NCBI GenBank assembly: GCA_900315455.1
Contig: OMZE01000026.1
Span: 1 to 55,275, forward strand
Reading direction: 5' to 3'
DNA from: an uncultured Prevotellaceae bacterium
GTDB taxonomy: Bacteria > Bacteroidota > Bacteroidia > Bacteroidales > Bacteroidaceae
DNA: 55,275 bases
Numbering within the stretch: the stretch's first letter is position 1; the number at the start of each line of letters is the position of its first letter. The notes beneath the pieces are model-generated. The model was not told the origin of the DNA. It did not search any database and worked only from the letters and a program-made list of their open reading frames with translations. This document shows positions 1-7,909 of this stretch, in pieces. The position numbers and the translations under genes were made by a program.

Positions 1-184
1 ATTCTACAGAAAGTGCGCGGTATGGAACCTGCAAAATAATAGTTTGGGACAATACCTATGACAACAAATTATGAGACGATGAGTTTTGATACACTTTCAA
101 ATCGGGCATTTTTTGCATGAATGCCAATAAAGCACAAAATCCTAAAAAAAAATACAAAAAGACACTGACTTCTTTCATTTTTTG

Positions 185-192
185 TATATTTG
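185..192 (+). promoter_or_regulatory. -7 promoter box for the small lipoprotein gene
   Basis: TATATTTG is a perfect match to the Bacteroidetes TAnnTTTG box. Transcription should begin a few bases after it, near 198. Starts at 182 (TTG) and 194 (ATG) are therefore unlikely, and the ATG at 218 is favoured. Confidence 0.6.
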
Positions 193-217
193 CATGCGAA
201 AACAAAATAATGAAACA

Positions 218-583
218 ATGAGAATAATACGTACTTTTCTAAAATCTGCGACCATGATGATGGTTTGTTTCGCATTTCTCTGTTCATGCGCGACAAAGAT
301 GCACCCCATTCATCAACTTCAGGCCCTTTCTGAGGACCTCCAAAAAAATGCAGCATATTACGATCCCCAGGATTGGAGAGACGCAGCCTTGAAATTCAAG
401 GATATTCGTCAAGACATCCAGAAATACCGTTACACCCCCGATGAAAGGCGTCAGATTGGCGAATTGGAAGGCCAATGCGCGAAATATATGGTCGAGGGTG
501 TGAAAAACGGAGCATTGAACACAGTGATGGGTGTCGCCAATGAAATTCGTGGCATCCTCGATGGGCTGGGAATAAGATACTGA
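218..583 (+). CDS. small lipoprotein of unknown function
   Basis: A 121-residue protein with a charged N-terminus, a hydrophobic stretch (about residues 8-20) and a lipobox-like LCSC, so it is probably a lipoprotein exported by Sec and anchored in the envelope. The mature part is mostly helical and charged, with a YDPQDWRDAALKF segment followed by IRQDIQKYRYTPDE. This pattern recalls short Bacteroidales lipoproteins of the DUF6565 type, but I am not certain of the family. The start at 218 is chosen because the promoter box lies at 185-192; the same frame can be read back to a TTG at 182. A perfect 21-bp inverted repeat follows the stop. It appears to be transcribed alone, convergent with the GH2 gene. 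Confidence 0.75.
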   Translation: MRIIRTFLKSATMMMVCFAFLCSCATKMHPIHQLQALSEDLQKNAAYYDPQDWRDAALKFKDIRQDIQKYRYTPDERRQIGELEGQCAKYMVEGVKNGALNTVMGVANEIRGILDGLGIRY

Positions 584-594
584 CCACTATCTAC

Positions 595-642
595 CAATAA
601 GAAGAGGCATTTCCTATTCGAAGGAAATGCCTCTTCTTATTG
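595..642. terminator. perfect 21-bp hairpin after the lipoprotein gene
   Basis: The arms 595-615 and 622-642 are exactly complementary around a 6-base loop. The stem lies 12 bases after the stop at 583. The following U-tract is weak (CTTATT within the arm), so it is called a terminator from position and stem strength. It could act on both strands between the convergent genes. Confidence 0.75.
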
Positions 643-661
643 GGCGCAGTGTCATAACAGC

Positions 662-697
662 GAACCCCAAAAGGAATACAAATCACTTTTGGGGTTC
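662..697. terminator. 12-bp hairpin between convergent genes
   Basis: The arms 662-673 and 686-697 (GAACCCCAAAAG and its complement) enclose a 12-base loop. The stem lies 22 bases beyond the GH2 stop on the minus strand. On the plus strand it is followed by a T-rich run. It is a likely terminator for the glycosidase operon and a second stop for the lipoprotein transcript. Confidence 0.65.
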
Positions 698-718
698 ACT
701 TTATTTTGACATATATCT

Positions 719-3154
719 CTATTTTACGACCAATTCGATAGTTGCTTGTTTAAGATCCACGCCCTTGGCCGTGAGTTGAATGGTTCCTGGTTGCTTTTTT
801 GACTGAAGCACCACCAGGCATTTACCAGAGAAAGCCTTGCGATTGTCGGCCTTAAACCGTTCCATGGATGTCTGGCAACCATTGTCGACTCCCGCTATGG
901 TAGCACACCCGTTTACATCAAAGAAAATTTGGTTTTCTGCATTGGGGCACAGGTTGCCATCCTTGTCCACAACCTCTACCTTCACGAAAGCCAGGCTCTT
1001 TCCATTGGCAAGGAGTGCGTTTCTGTCAGGAGTGAGACGAATATGGTCGGGCTGGCCTGCCGTACGGATGACCTGTCGGCGCACCTCCTTGCCGTCCTTA
1101 CGTGCCACCACGCATACCTCACCCGGTTCGAAGACCACACGCCACATGACATGATACTGATGCGAGTCGGCCTTTTGTCGCACGCCCTGACTCCTGCCAT
1201 TGATGAACAACTCCACTTCGTCTGCTTGGTTATAGTAACACCACATATCAATGGTTTGGCCTTCTATCCAGTTCCAGTGTGGGAAGAGATGCAGCACAGG
1301 CTGGTCTGTCCACTCACTCTGATACATATAATATGTGTCTTTAGGGAAGCCCGCCAGGTCGATGATGCCGAAATAACTGCTGCGAGCCGGGAAGGAATAC
1401 GGTGTAGGTTCACCAATGTAGTCGAATCCAGTCCAAATGAACTGTCCACCTACAAATTCGTTGTGCTTCACCACATCCCATGTTTCCTCATGAGTGCTGC
1501 TCCACGACGCATGCATGTTGTCGTAGGCACTACACTTGAACGACGGATCGGTGTAAGGCAACCACCATTCTTTTGGTGCCACATAAACCGAATCACTTGG
1601 CATCATGTAGAAGCCACGCGACTGCAGGGCCGACACGCTCTCGCTGAAGATAAACGGTTTTCCAGGGAAATTCTTGGGCACATCCTTTACCCATTGGTGA
1701 TGATAGTTGAAGCCTATGATGTCGATGGCACCGCTCTTGAAAAGATGATTGCCTGGATCAGGCTCATTACACCCTGCAGTAATTGGACGCGTATCGTCAA
1801 GACGACGCACTATTTCAGCCAAATGACGCGTCAGCAGGGAATTCACGCTCAACTCCCCTTCCTTTGCCAGTGTTGAAGCATCATGCCCTGCATTAAGAAT
1901 CAGATTGGCCTGTTCCAAGGTGAGCGTATCGGCCTCAGCCGACGACCATTGCTCAAGCACCTCGTTGCCAATACTCCACATCATCACAGAAGGATGATTG
2001 CGGTCGCGAAGAATCAGGTCGGAGAGGTCGCGCTCATACCATTCGTCAAAGAAGCGGGCATAATCATTCTGTGTTTTTTTGCGCCGCCACATGTCGAACG
2101 ACTCATCCATCACCACAAAACCCATGGTATCGCACATGTTAAGCAATTCTGGTGCCGGAGGATTGTGCGAGCAACGTATGGCATTCACTCCCATATCCTT
2201 GAGAATTACAAGTTTGCGGTGTAAAGCATCCTCATAGATGGCAGCGCCGAGGCAACCCAAGTCGTGGTGTTCACACACGCCATTGAGTTTCATCGACTTC
2301 CCATTGAGCGAGAAGCCATGTTGTGGATCAAACTTGAAAGCCCTGAACCCCGTTGTGGTGAAATAAGTATCGAGTATCTCTTTCCCCGACAGCAATTCTG
2401 TCTTCACGGTATAGACATAAGGGTTGTCTACCGACCAGAGGTGGGGTTTGGCTACTTTCAACCTCGCTGTGGATTTCGATGTGGTAGAGGCTGCCACCGT
2501 CCTACCCTCAGCATCAAGAATGGTATTGCGTATCTTTACATTCGATGCTGGAAGATTCGAAACCCATTCCGTGTTTACTGTCACAGAGCCTTTCGCATCG
2601 GTTACCACATGCACTCCCCAATGGCTGATGTGGGTTCTGGATGTAGTAGTGAGCCATACATGGCGGTAGATACCACACCCACTATACCATCGGGAGTTGG
2701 GTTGGTCGCTGTTGTCCACCTTCACTGCAACCACATTGTTTCCACCTTTATTAATATATGCCGTGATATCGTATTCGAACGAACTATACCCATATGGACG
2801 GAAACCAACTTGTTTGCCATTCACGTAGACCGTGGAATTCATATATACGCCATCGAATTCGATGAAGCAGCAGTCGGCTTCACCTACGACAAAATGCTTG
2901 CGATACCAGCCTATGCCGCCAGGCAATGCCCCACCACCTGCTCCTGAAGGATGTGAGGGAAGAAAGTCTCCTTCGATGGCCCAGTCGTGGGGCAGGTCAA
3001 GGTGTCGCCACGAACTGTCGTCGTAGTCGACGGAAGCCATCGCGGCAGAGTCGCCGAGGGTAAACAGCCATCCTTCATCGAAACACTTGCGGTCACGGGC
3101 AGTAACCGCAAGTGTAGAGATGGCGAAGAGAACGAAAAAGAATGCCTTTCTCAT
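719..3154 (-). CDS. GH2 family beta-galactosidase-like glycoside hydrolase
   Basis: An 811-residue exported GH2 enzyme that should release beta-linked terminal sugars, most likely galactose, by a retaining mechanism. A signal peptide (about residues 1-19) precedes the sugar-binding jelly-roll domain (about 25-180), an immunoglobulin-like domain (about 185-275) and the TIM barrel (about 280-590). The acid/base is expected at Glu398 in the SIGNEV motif and the nucleophile at Glu505 in IFSESVS. NGVCEHHDLG and RCSHNPP are typical barrel motifs. The C-terminus carries further beta-sandwich domains of the DUF4982/Big type seen in Bacteroidetes GH2 enzymes. It is the last gene of the lacI-GH31-GH2 operon, 35 bases after GH31. 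Other GH2 activities cannot be excluded, but the GH31 neighbour suggests removal of galactose from xyloglucan-like oligosaccharides. Confidence 0.92.
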   Translation of the reverse strand: MRKAFFFVLFAISTLAVTARDRKCFDEGWLFTLGDSAAMASVDYDDSSWRHLDLPHDWAIEGDFLPSHPSGAGGGALPGGIGWYRKHFVVGEADCCFIEFDGVYMNSTVYVNGKQVGFRPYGYSSFEYDITAYINKGGNNVVAVKVDNSDQPNSRWYSGCGIYRHVWLTTTSRTHISHWGVHVVTDAKGSVTVNTEWVSNLPASNVKIRNTILDAEGRTVAASTTSKSTARLKVAKPHLWSVDNPYVYTVKTELLSGKEILDTYFTTTGFRAFKFDPQHGFSLNGKSMKLNGVCEHHDLGCLGAAIYEDALHRKLVILKDMGVNAIRCSHNPPAPELLNMCDTMGFVVMDESFDMWRRKKTQNDYARFFDEWYERDLSDLILRDRNHPSVMMWSIGNEVLEQWSSAEADTLTLEQANLILNAGHDASTLAKEGELSVNSLLTRHLAEIVRRLDDTRPITAGCNEPDPGNHLFKSGAIDIIGFNYHHQWVKDVPKNFPGKPFIFSESVSALQSRGFYMMPSDSVYVAPKEWWLPYTDPSFKCSAYDNMHASWSSTHEETWDVVKHNEFVGGQFIWTGFDYIGEPTPYSFPARSSYFGIIDLAGFPKDTYYMYQSEWTDQPVLHLFPHWNWIEGQTIDMWCYYNQADEVELFINGRSQGVRQKADSHQYHVMWRVVFEPGEVCVVARKDGKEVRRQVIRTAGQPDHIRLTPDRNALLANGKSLAFVKVEVVDKDGNLCPNAENQIFFDVNGCATIAGVDNGCQTSMERFKADNRKAFSGKCLVVLQSKKQPGTIQLTAKGVDLKQATIELVVK

Positions 3155-3189
3155 AACATCAATCTCAAGTCAATATTCGTGTCCAGGAT

Positions 3190-6135
3190 TTAAAGTTTCA
3201 CCGTCAGTTCCTTGCCTGAATAGTTGACAAGTTGTCCTTCCGGATTATCAAGGTTGAGTGGGCGCGCTTTGTCTTTAGAAACCACCACCACATTGAATAC
3301 GCGGTCTTTGAGCATTCCCTTGAAAGCCCCCACGCGCTTGCCTATGGTCAGAGTCTTGCTGGCATCATCATACGAGATGTTGATGGTAGCATATTTACCT
3401 TTCTCATAATTGTAGTTGGTTCCTTCGTCTTCGTAGAGTTTGAACTGTCCATCAGCACCCTCATACACATAGAGATTGATGAGTGATGCAGGTTTCTCGT
3501 CGCTCCACTCCATCTCTGGGCCAAAAGGTATAATACTGCCCTCACGCACGAAGACCGGCATCCTCTCATAGGGTGCGTCGACCACTATCCTTTGTCCACC
3601 TTGGATATAATCCCCTGTATACAGGTCATACCATCCGCATTGTTTCGGGAAATACACACTACGGCTACGTTCTTTATAGTAACCTACAGGACATGCCATG
3701 AAAGCAGGGCCAAACATCCATTGGTCAGGAATGTCGTATACGTTCTCGTCGCCATTGAAGTCCATCGCCAGGCCACGCATCATGGTGTAGTCGTTGAAAT
3801 GCACCCAAGCCGCCATAGAATAGAGATAAGGCATGATGCGATAACGGAATCTGTCGTACCACACTATGCTCTTGTAGGCAGGATGGTCATCGGGAGCAAT
3901 ATTCCACACTTCGCGTAGGGGCCACTGGCCATGAGCGCGATAGAGCGGGATGAAACACCCGAATTGGTTCCATCGTGCCTGAAGTTCACGCCATTCGGTA
4001 AGGTCAGCACTTTCCACCCCTGTCTGGTCAAAGTCCTGCTGTGCTTTTACATAGCGACTCTCCACAGAGAATCCGCCTTGGTCCATACCCCAGAAGGGCA
4101 GGCCGCTCATCGAATAGTTGAGGCCAGCCGTCATCTGGGCACGCATGTCTTCCCAGCGAGTACCGATGTCGCCCGACCATGTGGCAGTGGAGAAGCGCTG
4201 CTCACCGGCAAAACCACTACGGGTAAGCAGGAAAACTCGCTGATTGGGGTTGACAGAGCGCTGGCCATTGTAGATGGCATCGGCATTGACAATGGAATAG
4301 GCGTTGAAATACTCTGTGGAAGTGCCGAGGGCAGTAGGACCAGAGAGCGCCTTGCGATACCAGATGGGAGTACAGTCGCGCACATTGGGTTCCGAGGCGT
4401 CCATCCACCAAGCGTCGATACCGAACTTATACTTTGAATAAAGGTTCTCGTCCATCTGTCGCCAGAACATCTTCCGTGCCCCGGCATCATAGGCATCGTA
4501 GAAAGAGCCAGTGTAACCCAACCAGTCGTGAATGTCGTCGGTTATTGCCTGATGATAGATCCACCCCTTGCTGTCAAGTTCCTTATAGTTGTCAACAGTA
4601 TCGTAGAACTTGGGCCATACAGAAATCATAAACCTGCCATGCATCTGGTGTACGCTGTCGAGCATGGCCTGTGGGTTGGGAAAGCGCGAGGCCTCAAACT
4701 GATGACTTCCCCAGTCGGGCAATGGCCAATAGTTCCAGTCCTGAACGATATTGTCGACAGGTATGTGCCGTTTCCTGAATTCAGACAGCGTGCTCTCGAT
4801 ATCCTCGCTACTCTTGTAACGTTCTCTACTCTGCCAGAATCCCAACACCCATTTCGGATAGAGAGAAGCCTTGCCGGTGAGCGTACGGTATCCGCTGATG
4901 ACGTCGTCCATATTGTTGCCGGCGATAAAATAGTAATCCATGTCACGGCTCATTTCGCTCCAGATACTAATGGCTTTTCGCTTGTTGCCATCATATGGAG
5001 GAGCGACACGCAACCCACAATAACTTACGCCACCATCGGGTTTCCATTCTATGCGGAGTTGTGTCTTCACGCCTTTCTGCAACTGAGCAGTAAACTTCCA
5101 TGAGTTAGGGTTCCATGCCGTACGCCATCTTTCGGCCACCACTTCCTCTCCACCGATGAACACCCTCATGTATCCAGCATAATAGAGGATAAAATGATAA
5201 AGATCGGTGGCAGATGCCTCAATGAATCCATCGTAAACTACCGATGCGCCATCAAGGTTGAAGTTCTTGGGCAGGTTCTTGATACCACCATCTTCCGTGG
5301 CATTGCCAATTTTCGATGTCGACGGGCAATCGAATTCGAAATAGATGGAATCCTCTCCCCTTACAATCTTCTTCCCTTCCTTATCAACATAAGTTCCGGT
5401 AAGATGTCCTGGCTTTCCATTCTTGTCATAAAGTTTGAAAGCACGGTTGAGTTGAATGTAGTCTTGCGGGTTGCCCCATCGGCAGAGACTATAACTGTCC
5501 CACAATATACCATAATTAAGATTAGTCATCACGAAAGGCACACTCACCTTCGTATTATATTGGTATAGTTCCTCATTCTTGTCGAGCATGTTGAACTCCT
5601 CAGCCTGGTGTTGGCCCAATCCATAAACGGCCTTGAGGTCGGATTGTGGTTCAAAGAGCAGACGCCATGACAGGCCATTGAGTTCTTCTTCCGACAGTTC
5701 CCTCTGGCAGACGCCCAACTCACGCTCCGGAACGCGGAAACGCTTGAAAGTCTTTCCGTTCTTGGCTTCCTTGAGCAATTGTTTGCCGTTGGCATCAAAA
5801 AATGCCACGTCTCCATTTTGCTTGTCGACGACAGCCTGTACTTTCTTTGTCTTCACATACACTTTTTGTGCGTCCTCGTTCACATCAAAACCAGGCGAGC
5901 CTTTTTGTGGAACAACCATCAGGCTTTTTTTCTCGGGCAATGCGTCCTCACTGGTTGCCCTCACGCGAATAATGTTGTCGTTGACTACTTGAAGGCATAC
6001 AATCTTGGCACCTTCACCTTGAGGAGTCTCGATGTTGATGGTCACCATGTTTCCGGCTTTCACCACAACACCGGCCCTTGCCATCGTTGCAAAACAACAA
6101 AGAATGGCTGGAATAAGAATTTTGATTTTTAGCAT
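3190..6135 (-). CDS. GH31 alpha-xylosidase/alpha-glucosidase with PA14 insert
   Basis: A 981-residue GH31 glycosidase with a signal peptide ending near ARA (residue 21). The N-terminal beta-sandwich is followed by an inserted PA14-like module (about residues 240-385, with VYDGFIEASATDLYHF and MRVFIGGEEVV), then the (beta/alpha)8 barrel and C-terminal beta domains. The nucleophile is expected at Asp579 in WWMDASEP and the acid/base at Asp656 in WSGDIGTRW. A PA14 insert at this place is characteristic of bacterial alpha-xylosidases that act on xyloglucan oligosaccharides, such as the Bacteroides ovatus and Cellvibrio enzymes, so alpha-xylosidase is the best guess; alpha-glucosidase is the alternative. 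It sits 27 bases after lacI and 35 before GH2, so the three are probably cotranscribed. Export suggests a periplasmic site of action. Confidence 0.92.
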   Translation of the reverse strand: MLKIKILIPAILCCFATMARAGVVVKAGNMVTINIETPQGEGAKIVCLQVVNDNIIRVRATSEDALPEKKSLMVVPQKGSPGFDVNEDAQKVYVKTKKVQAVVDKQNGDVAFFDANGKQLLKEAKNGKTFKRFRVPERELGVCQRELSEEELNGLSWRLLFEPQSDLKAVYGLGQHQAEEFNMLDKNEELYQYNTKVSVPFVMTNLNYGILWDSYSLCRWGNPQDYIQLNRAFKLYDKNGKPGHLTGTYVDKEGKKIVRGEDSIYFEFDCPSTSKIGNATEDGGIKNLPKNFNLDGASVVYDGFIEASATDLYHFILYYAGYMRVFIGGEEVVAERWRTAWNPNSWKFTAQLQKGVKTQLRIEWKPDGGVSYCGLRVAPPYDGNKRKAISIWSEMSRDMDYYFIAGNNMDDVISGYRTLTGKASLYPKWVLGFWQSRERYKSSEDIESTLSEFRKRHIPVDNIVQDWNYWPLPDWGSHQFEASRFPNPQAMLDSVHQMHGRFMISVWPKFYDTVDNYKELDSKGWIYHQAITDDIHDWLGYTGSFYDAYDAGARKMFWRQMDENLYSKYKFGIDAWWMDASEPNVRDCTPIWYRKALSGPTALGTSTEYFNAYSIVNADAIYNGQRSVNPNQRVFLLTRSGFAGEQRFSTATWSGDIGTRWEDMRAQMTAGLNYSMSGLPFWGMDQGGFSVESRYVKAQQDFDQTGVESADLTEWRELQARWNQFGCFIPLYRAHGQWPLREVWNIAPDDHPAYKSIVWYDRFRYRIMPYLYSMAAWVHFNDYTMMRGLAMDFNGDENVYDIPDQWMFGPAFMACPVGYYKERSRSVYFPKQCGWYDLYTGDYIQGGQRIVVDAPYERMPVFVREGSIIPFGPEMEWSDEKPASLINLYVYEGADGQFKLYEDEGTNYNYEKGKYATINISYDDASKTLTIGKRVGAFKGMLKDRVFNVVVVSKDKARPLNLDNPEGQLVNYSGKELTVKL

Positions 6136-6162
6136 GATTAGTATTGATATTGAATTGATTAT

Positions 6163-7185
6163 TTATTTCTTGATTTTCTTCACACTGCTGTCACGAATCT
6201 TCAGTATCATCGGCACTACCTCATGATATATCTTGTTATCACCATTGATATTTCGCAAGAGCAATTCACAGGCTTTCCTACCCTGAAGATGAGCCTGATC
6301 CATGATGGCAGAAAGTTTCGGGGTTACAAATGCAGCCCCTTCGCCATCGGTAAAGCCCATGATGGCCACATCGTCAGGGATGACTAAGTCTTTGCTCTTG
6401 ATGGCATCGAAGGCAGCATAGGTAACAATGTCATTGAAAGCCAGAATGGCATCGGGCGGATTGTCGCTTCCCAACAATCTGAGGGTGGAATTTCTGGCAA
6501 TGTCGAAATCTATCTTGCCACAAGCCACCAATTCACGCTCAATGGGAATGCGGTTTTCACGCAAGGCCTCCAGGTAACCATGCTTTCTTCTTTTTACCAT
6601 GTCGAGATGATTGGGGCCACCTATAAAAGCGATGCGCCGGCATCCGTTGTCGATAAGGTGCTGGGTGGCTTGTTGTGCTGCCTCAGCCCCATTGGCAACA
6701 ACATGAGAGAACAATTCCGGCAGACACGTACGGGCAAAAAACACCAAGGGGATCCCCATATCATATATTTCCCTGAAATGGGAGTAATCGATGGTGTCTT
6801 GCGACAAGCATGCAATAATTCCCTCCACATGCATGGAAATGAAATTGTCGATGGCTTGCTCTTCCCTATTGTAATCTTCATGGCTATTGCAACTGAAGAC
6901 GGAATAGCCATTTTGCCGGGCATAGTCCTCGATGCCATCAAGTACGGCGGCATAATAGTGGGTGACCAGATTAGGCACGACCACACCAATATTGCGTGGT
7001 GCCTCCTTACGAAGACTTTGAGCAAAGGGATTGGGACGGTAATTCAGTTGTTTCGCCAATTCCTTGACTTTTGTCCTCATCTCCTCACTCACTTCGTGGC
7101 TCCCACGCAACGCCCGTGAAACAGTAGCAATTGATACCCCCAATTGATGGGCCAAATCCTTTAGAGATGTACGGCGTTGTTTCAT
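6163..7185 (-). CDS. LacI-family transcriptional regulator
   Basis: A 340-residue regulator. The N-terminal helix-turn-helix (TSLKDLAHQLGVSIATVSRA) and hinge region (NYRPNPFAQSLR) are canonical. Residues from about 62 form the periplasmic-binding-like sensor domain (IGVVVPNLVTHYY to the PDDVAIMGFTDGEGA segment), which should bind a sugar released from the operon's substrate. The gene leads the operon lacI-GH31-GH2. A CG-centred palindrome at 7219-7232 overlaps the -33 part of its own promoter, which predicts autorepression and joint repression of the two hydrolases. The inducer cannot be read from sequence; a disaccharide or monosaccharide from xyloglucan is an inference from the neighbours. 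The leader is very short: the -7 box ends only 8 bases before the ATG. Confidence 0.93.
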   Translation of the reverse strand: MKQRRTSLKDLAHQLGVSIATVSRALRGSHEVSEEMRTKVKELAKQLNYRPNPFAQSLRKEAPRNIGVVVPNLVTHYYAAVLDGIEDYARQNGYSVFSCNSHEDYNREEQAIDNFISMHVEGIIACLSQDTIDYSHFREIYDMGIPLVFFARTCLPELFSHVVANGAEAAQQATQHLIDNGCRRIAFIGGPNHLDMVKRRKHGYLEALRENRIPIERELVACGKIDFDIARNSTLRLLGSDNPPDAILAFNDIVTYAAFDAIKSKDLVIPDDVAIMGFTDGEGAAFVTPKLSAIMDQAHLQGRKACELLLRNINGDNKIYHEVVPMILKIRDSSVKKIKK

Positions 7186-7193
7186 AACAATTG

Positions 7194-7224
7194 CAAAAAT
7201 AGTATAAAAAATCGAATACGCAAA
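7194..7224 (-). promoter_or_regulatory. promoter of the lacI-GH31-GH2 operon
   Basis: On the minus strand, TATTTTTG (7201 to 7194) is a perfect TAnnTTTG box. TTTG (7224 to 7221) lies 19 bases upstream as the -33 element. The predicted start of transcription falls within a few bases of the ATG, so the mRNA would be leaderless or nearly so. Confidence 0.6.
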
Positions 7225-7232
7225 CGTTTACG
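7219..7232. promoter_or_regulatory. probable LacI operator
   Basis: CGCAAACGTTTACG is a near-perfect palindrome centred on CG, with an AAACGTTT core and one mismatched pair. This is the usual form of LacI-family operators. It covers the -33 element of the lacI promoter, so binding would block transcription of the whole operon. Confidence 0.6.
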
Positions 7233-7276
7233 TGATATTTTTGCAAATAAATTATGAATTATGTGGTTTTTTGTTG

Positions 7277-7284
7277 TAACTTTG
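7277..7284 (+). promoter_or_regulatory. -7 promoter box upstream of a short terminated region
   Basis: TAACTTTG matches TAnnTTTG. No clear -33 TTG lies at the usual distance. Transcription from about 7291 would run into the hairpin at 7335-7374 before reaching the gene at 7514. Confidence 0.4.
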
Positions 7285-7290
7285 CACCCA

Positions 7291-7374
7291 GTTAGAATGA
7301 GTAATGAATAGTTGATAATAAGTTAGTTAGAAACAATGATGGAGGCGTTGTGAAACTGCTTCCATTATTTTTTT
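7291..7374 (+). ncRNA. candidate short transcript (small RNA or attenuator leader)
   Basis: About 84 bases lie between a -7 box (7277-7284) and a strong hairpin with a T-run. There is no convincing open reading frame and no match to an RNA family that I recognise. It may be an independent small RNA or the attenuated leader of the 7514 gene, which has its own promoter further down. The call rests only on promoter and terminator placement. Confidence 0.3.
7335..7374 (+). terminator. 12-bp hairpin with T-run
   Basis: The arms 7335-7346 and 7358-7369 pair over 12 positions, two of them G-U, around an 11-base loop. An uninterrupted T-run follows (7368-7374). This is a textbook intrinsic terminator placed 140 bases before the next gene. 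Confidence 0.65.
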
Positions 7375-7449
7375 GTCTAAACGTGTAGTGTCTGTCGTTT
7401 ATCACATTATTAATAATAAGAAATAATCGAAAATTATTTGTTACCATTG

Positions 7450-7481
7450 TTTGCCATTCAAGCAAAATTGCATTATCTTTG
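7450..7481 (+). promoter_or_regulatory. promoter of the 7514-9387 gene pair
   Basis: TTTG at 7450-7453, a 20-base spacer and TATCTTTG at 7474-7481 match the Bacteroidetes promoter. The start of transcription is expected near 7488, about 26 bases before the ATG. Confidence 0.65.
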
Positions 7482-7513
7482 CAAGCAATTACTAATCTTT
7501 CATTTATAGCATT

Positions 7514-7909
7514 ATGAAACGATATTTATTGACAGCCATTATTATGGTGCTGTCTTCATTAGCGTTGCATGCAGAAGACTACACTTACCTGACTCTTCAA
7601 ACAAAAGATGGGACGACATACAGCCTTGCTGTATCGGGGTTGTCCATCACGTTCTCTAATGGATACATGGTTGCGAGCGATGGTACTTCATTACAACTGT
7701 CGAGTCTTAGCAAAATGTATTTCAGCACATCGTCGGACATTCAACAATTGAAGATGGAATCAGCAGAAGGTAACGTACTGGTTTTCAATGCCGCTGGAAT
7801 TCTAATAGACACCTTCCCCACTCTTGACAAAGCATTGTCGTCATTGGGCAAGGGCTTGTATGTGATTAAGAAAAGCAATGGTGAAACAAATAAAGTATCA
7901 GTAAAATGA
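7514..7909 (+). CDS. small secreted protein with T9SS-like C-terminal tail
   Basis: A 131-residue protein. A signal peptide ends near LHAED (residue 20). The middle (about 21-80) is a beta-rich module with DGTTYSLAVSGLSITFSNG and LSSLSKMYFS. The last 40 residues (VLVFNAAGILIDTF to GLYVIKKSNGETNKVSVK) have the pattern of type A T9SS sorting domains, in which a final Lys-rich strand follows a GLYVI-type motif. The next gene overlaps it by 4 bases (ATGA), so the two are probably coupled, and the middle module resembles the start of that next protein. The function is unknown; a secreted or surface partner of the carbohydrate-binding protein is the simplest reading. Confidence 0.8.
   Translation: MKRYLLTAIIMVLSSLALHAEDYTYLTLQTKDGTTYSLAVSGLSITFSNGYMVASDGTSLQLSSLSKMYFSTSSDIQQLKMESAEGNVLVFNAAGILIDTFPTLDKALSSLGKGLYVIKKSNGETNKVSVK

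Noticed and set aside
1-181. Possible C-terminal end of a gene entering from the left edge
   Set aside because: All three plus frames are open from the edge for only 12 to 23 codons (one ends at 39), with no recognisable sequence, so no partial gene can be supported.
182-217. Upstream starts for the lipoprotein (182 TTG, 194 ATG)
   Set aside because: The -7 promoter box at 185-192 lies within or just before these starts, so the transcript would begin after them.
929-1876. 315-codon open frame on the plus strand within the GH2 gene
   Set aside because: It is antisense to a clear GH2 coding sequence, lacks any motif and reflects codon bias of the real gene.
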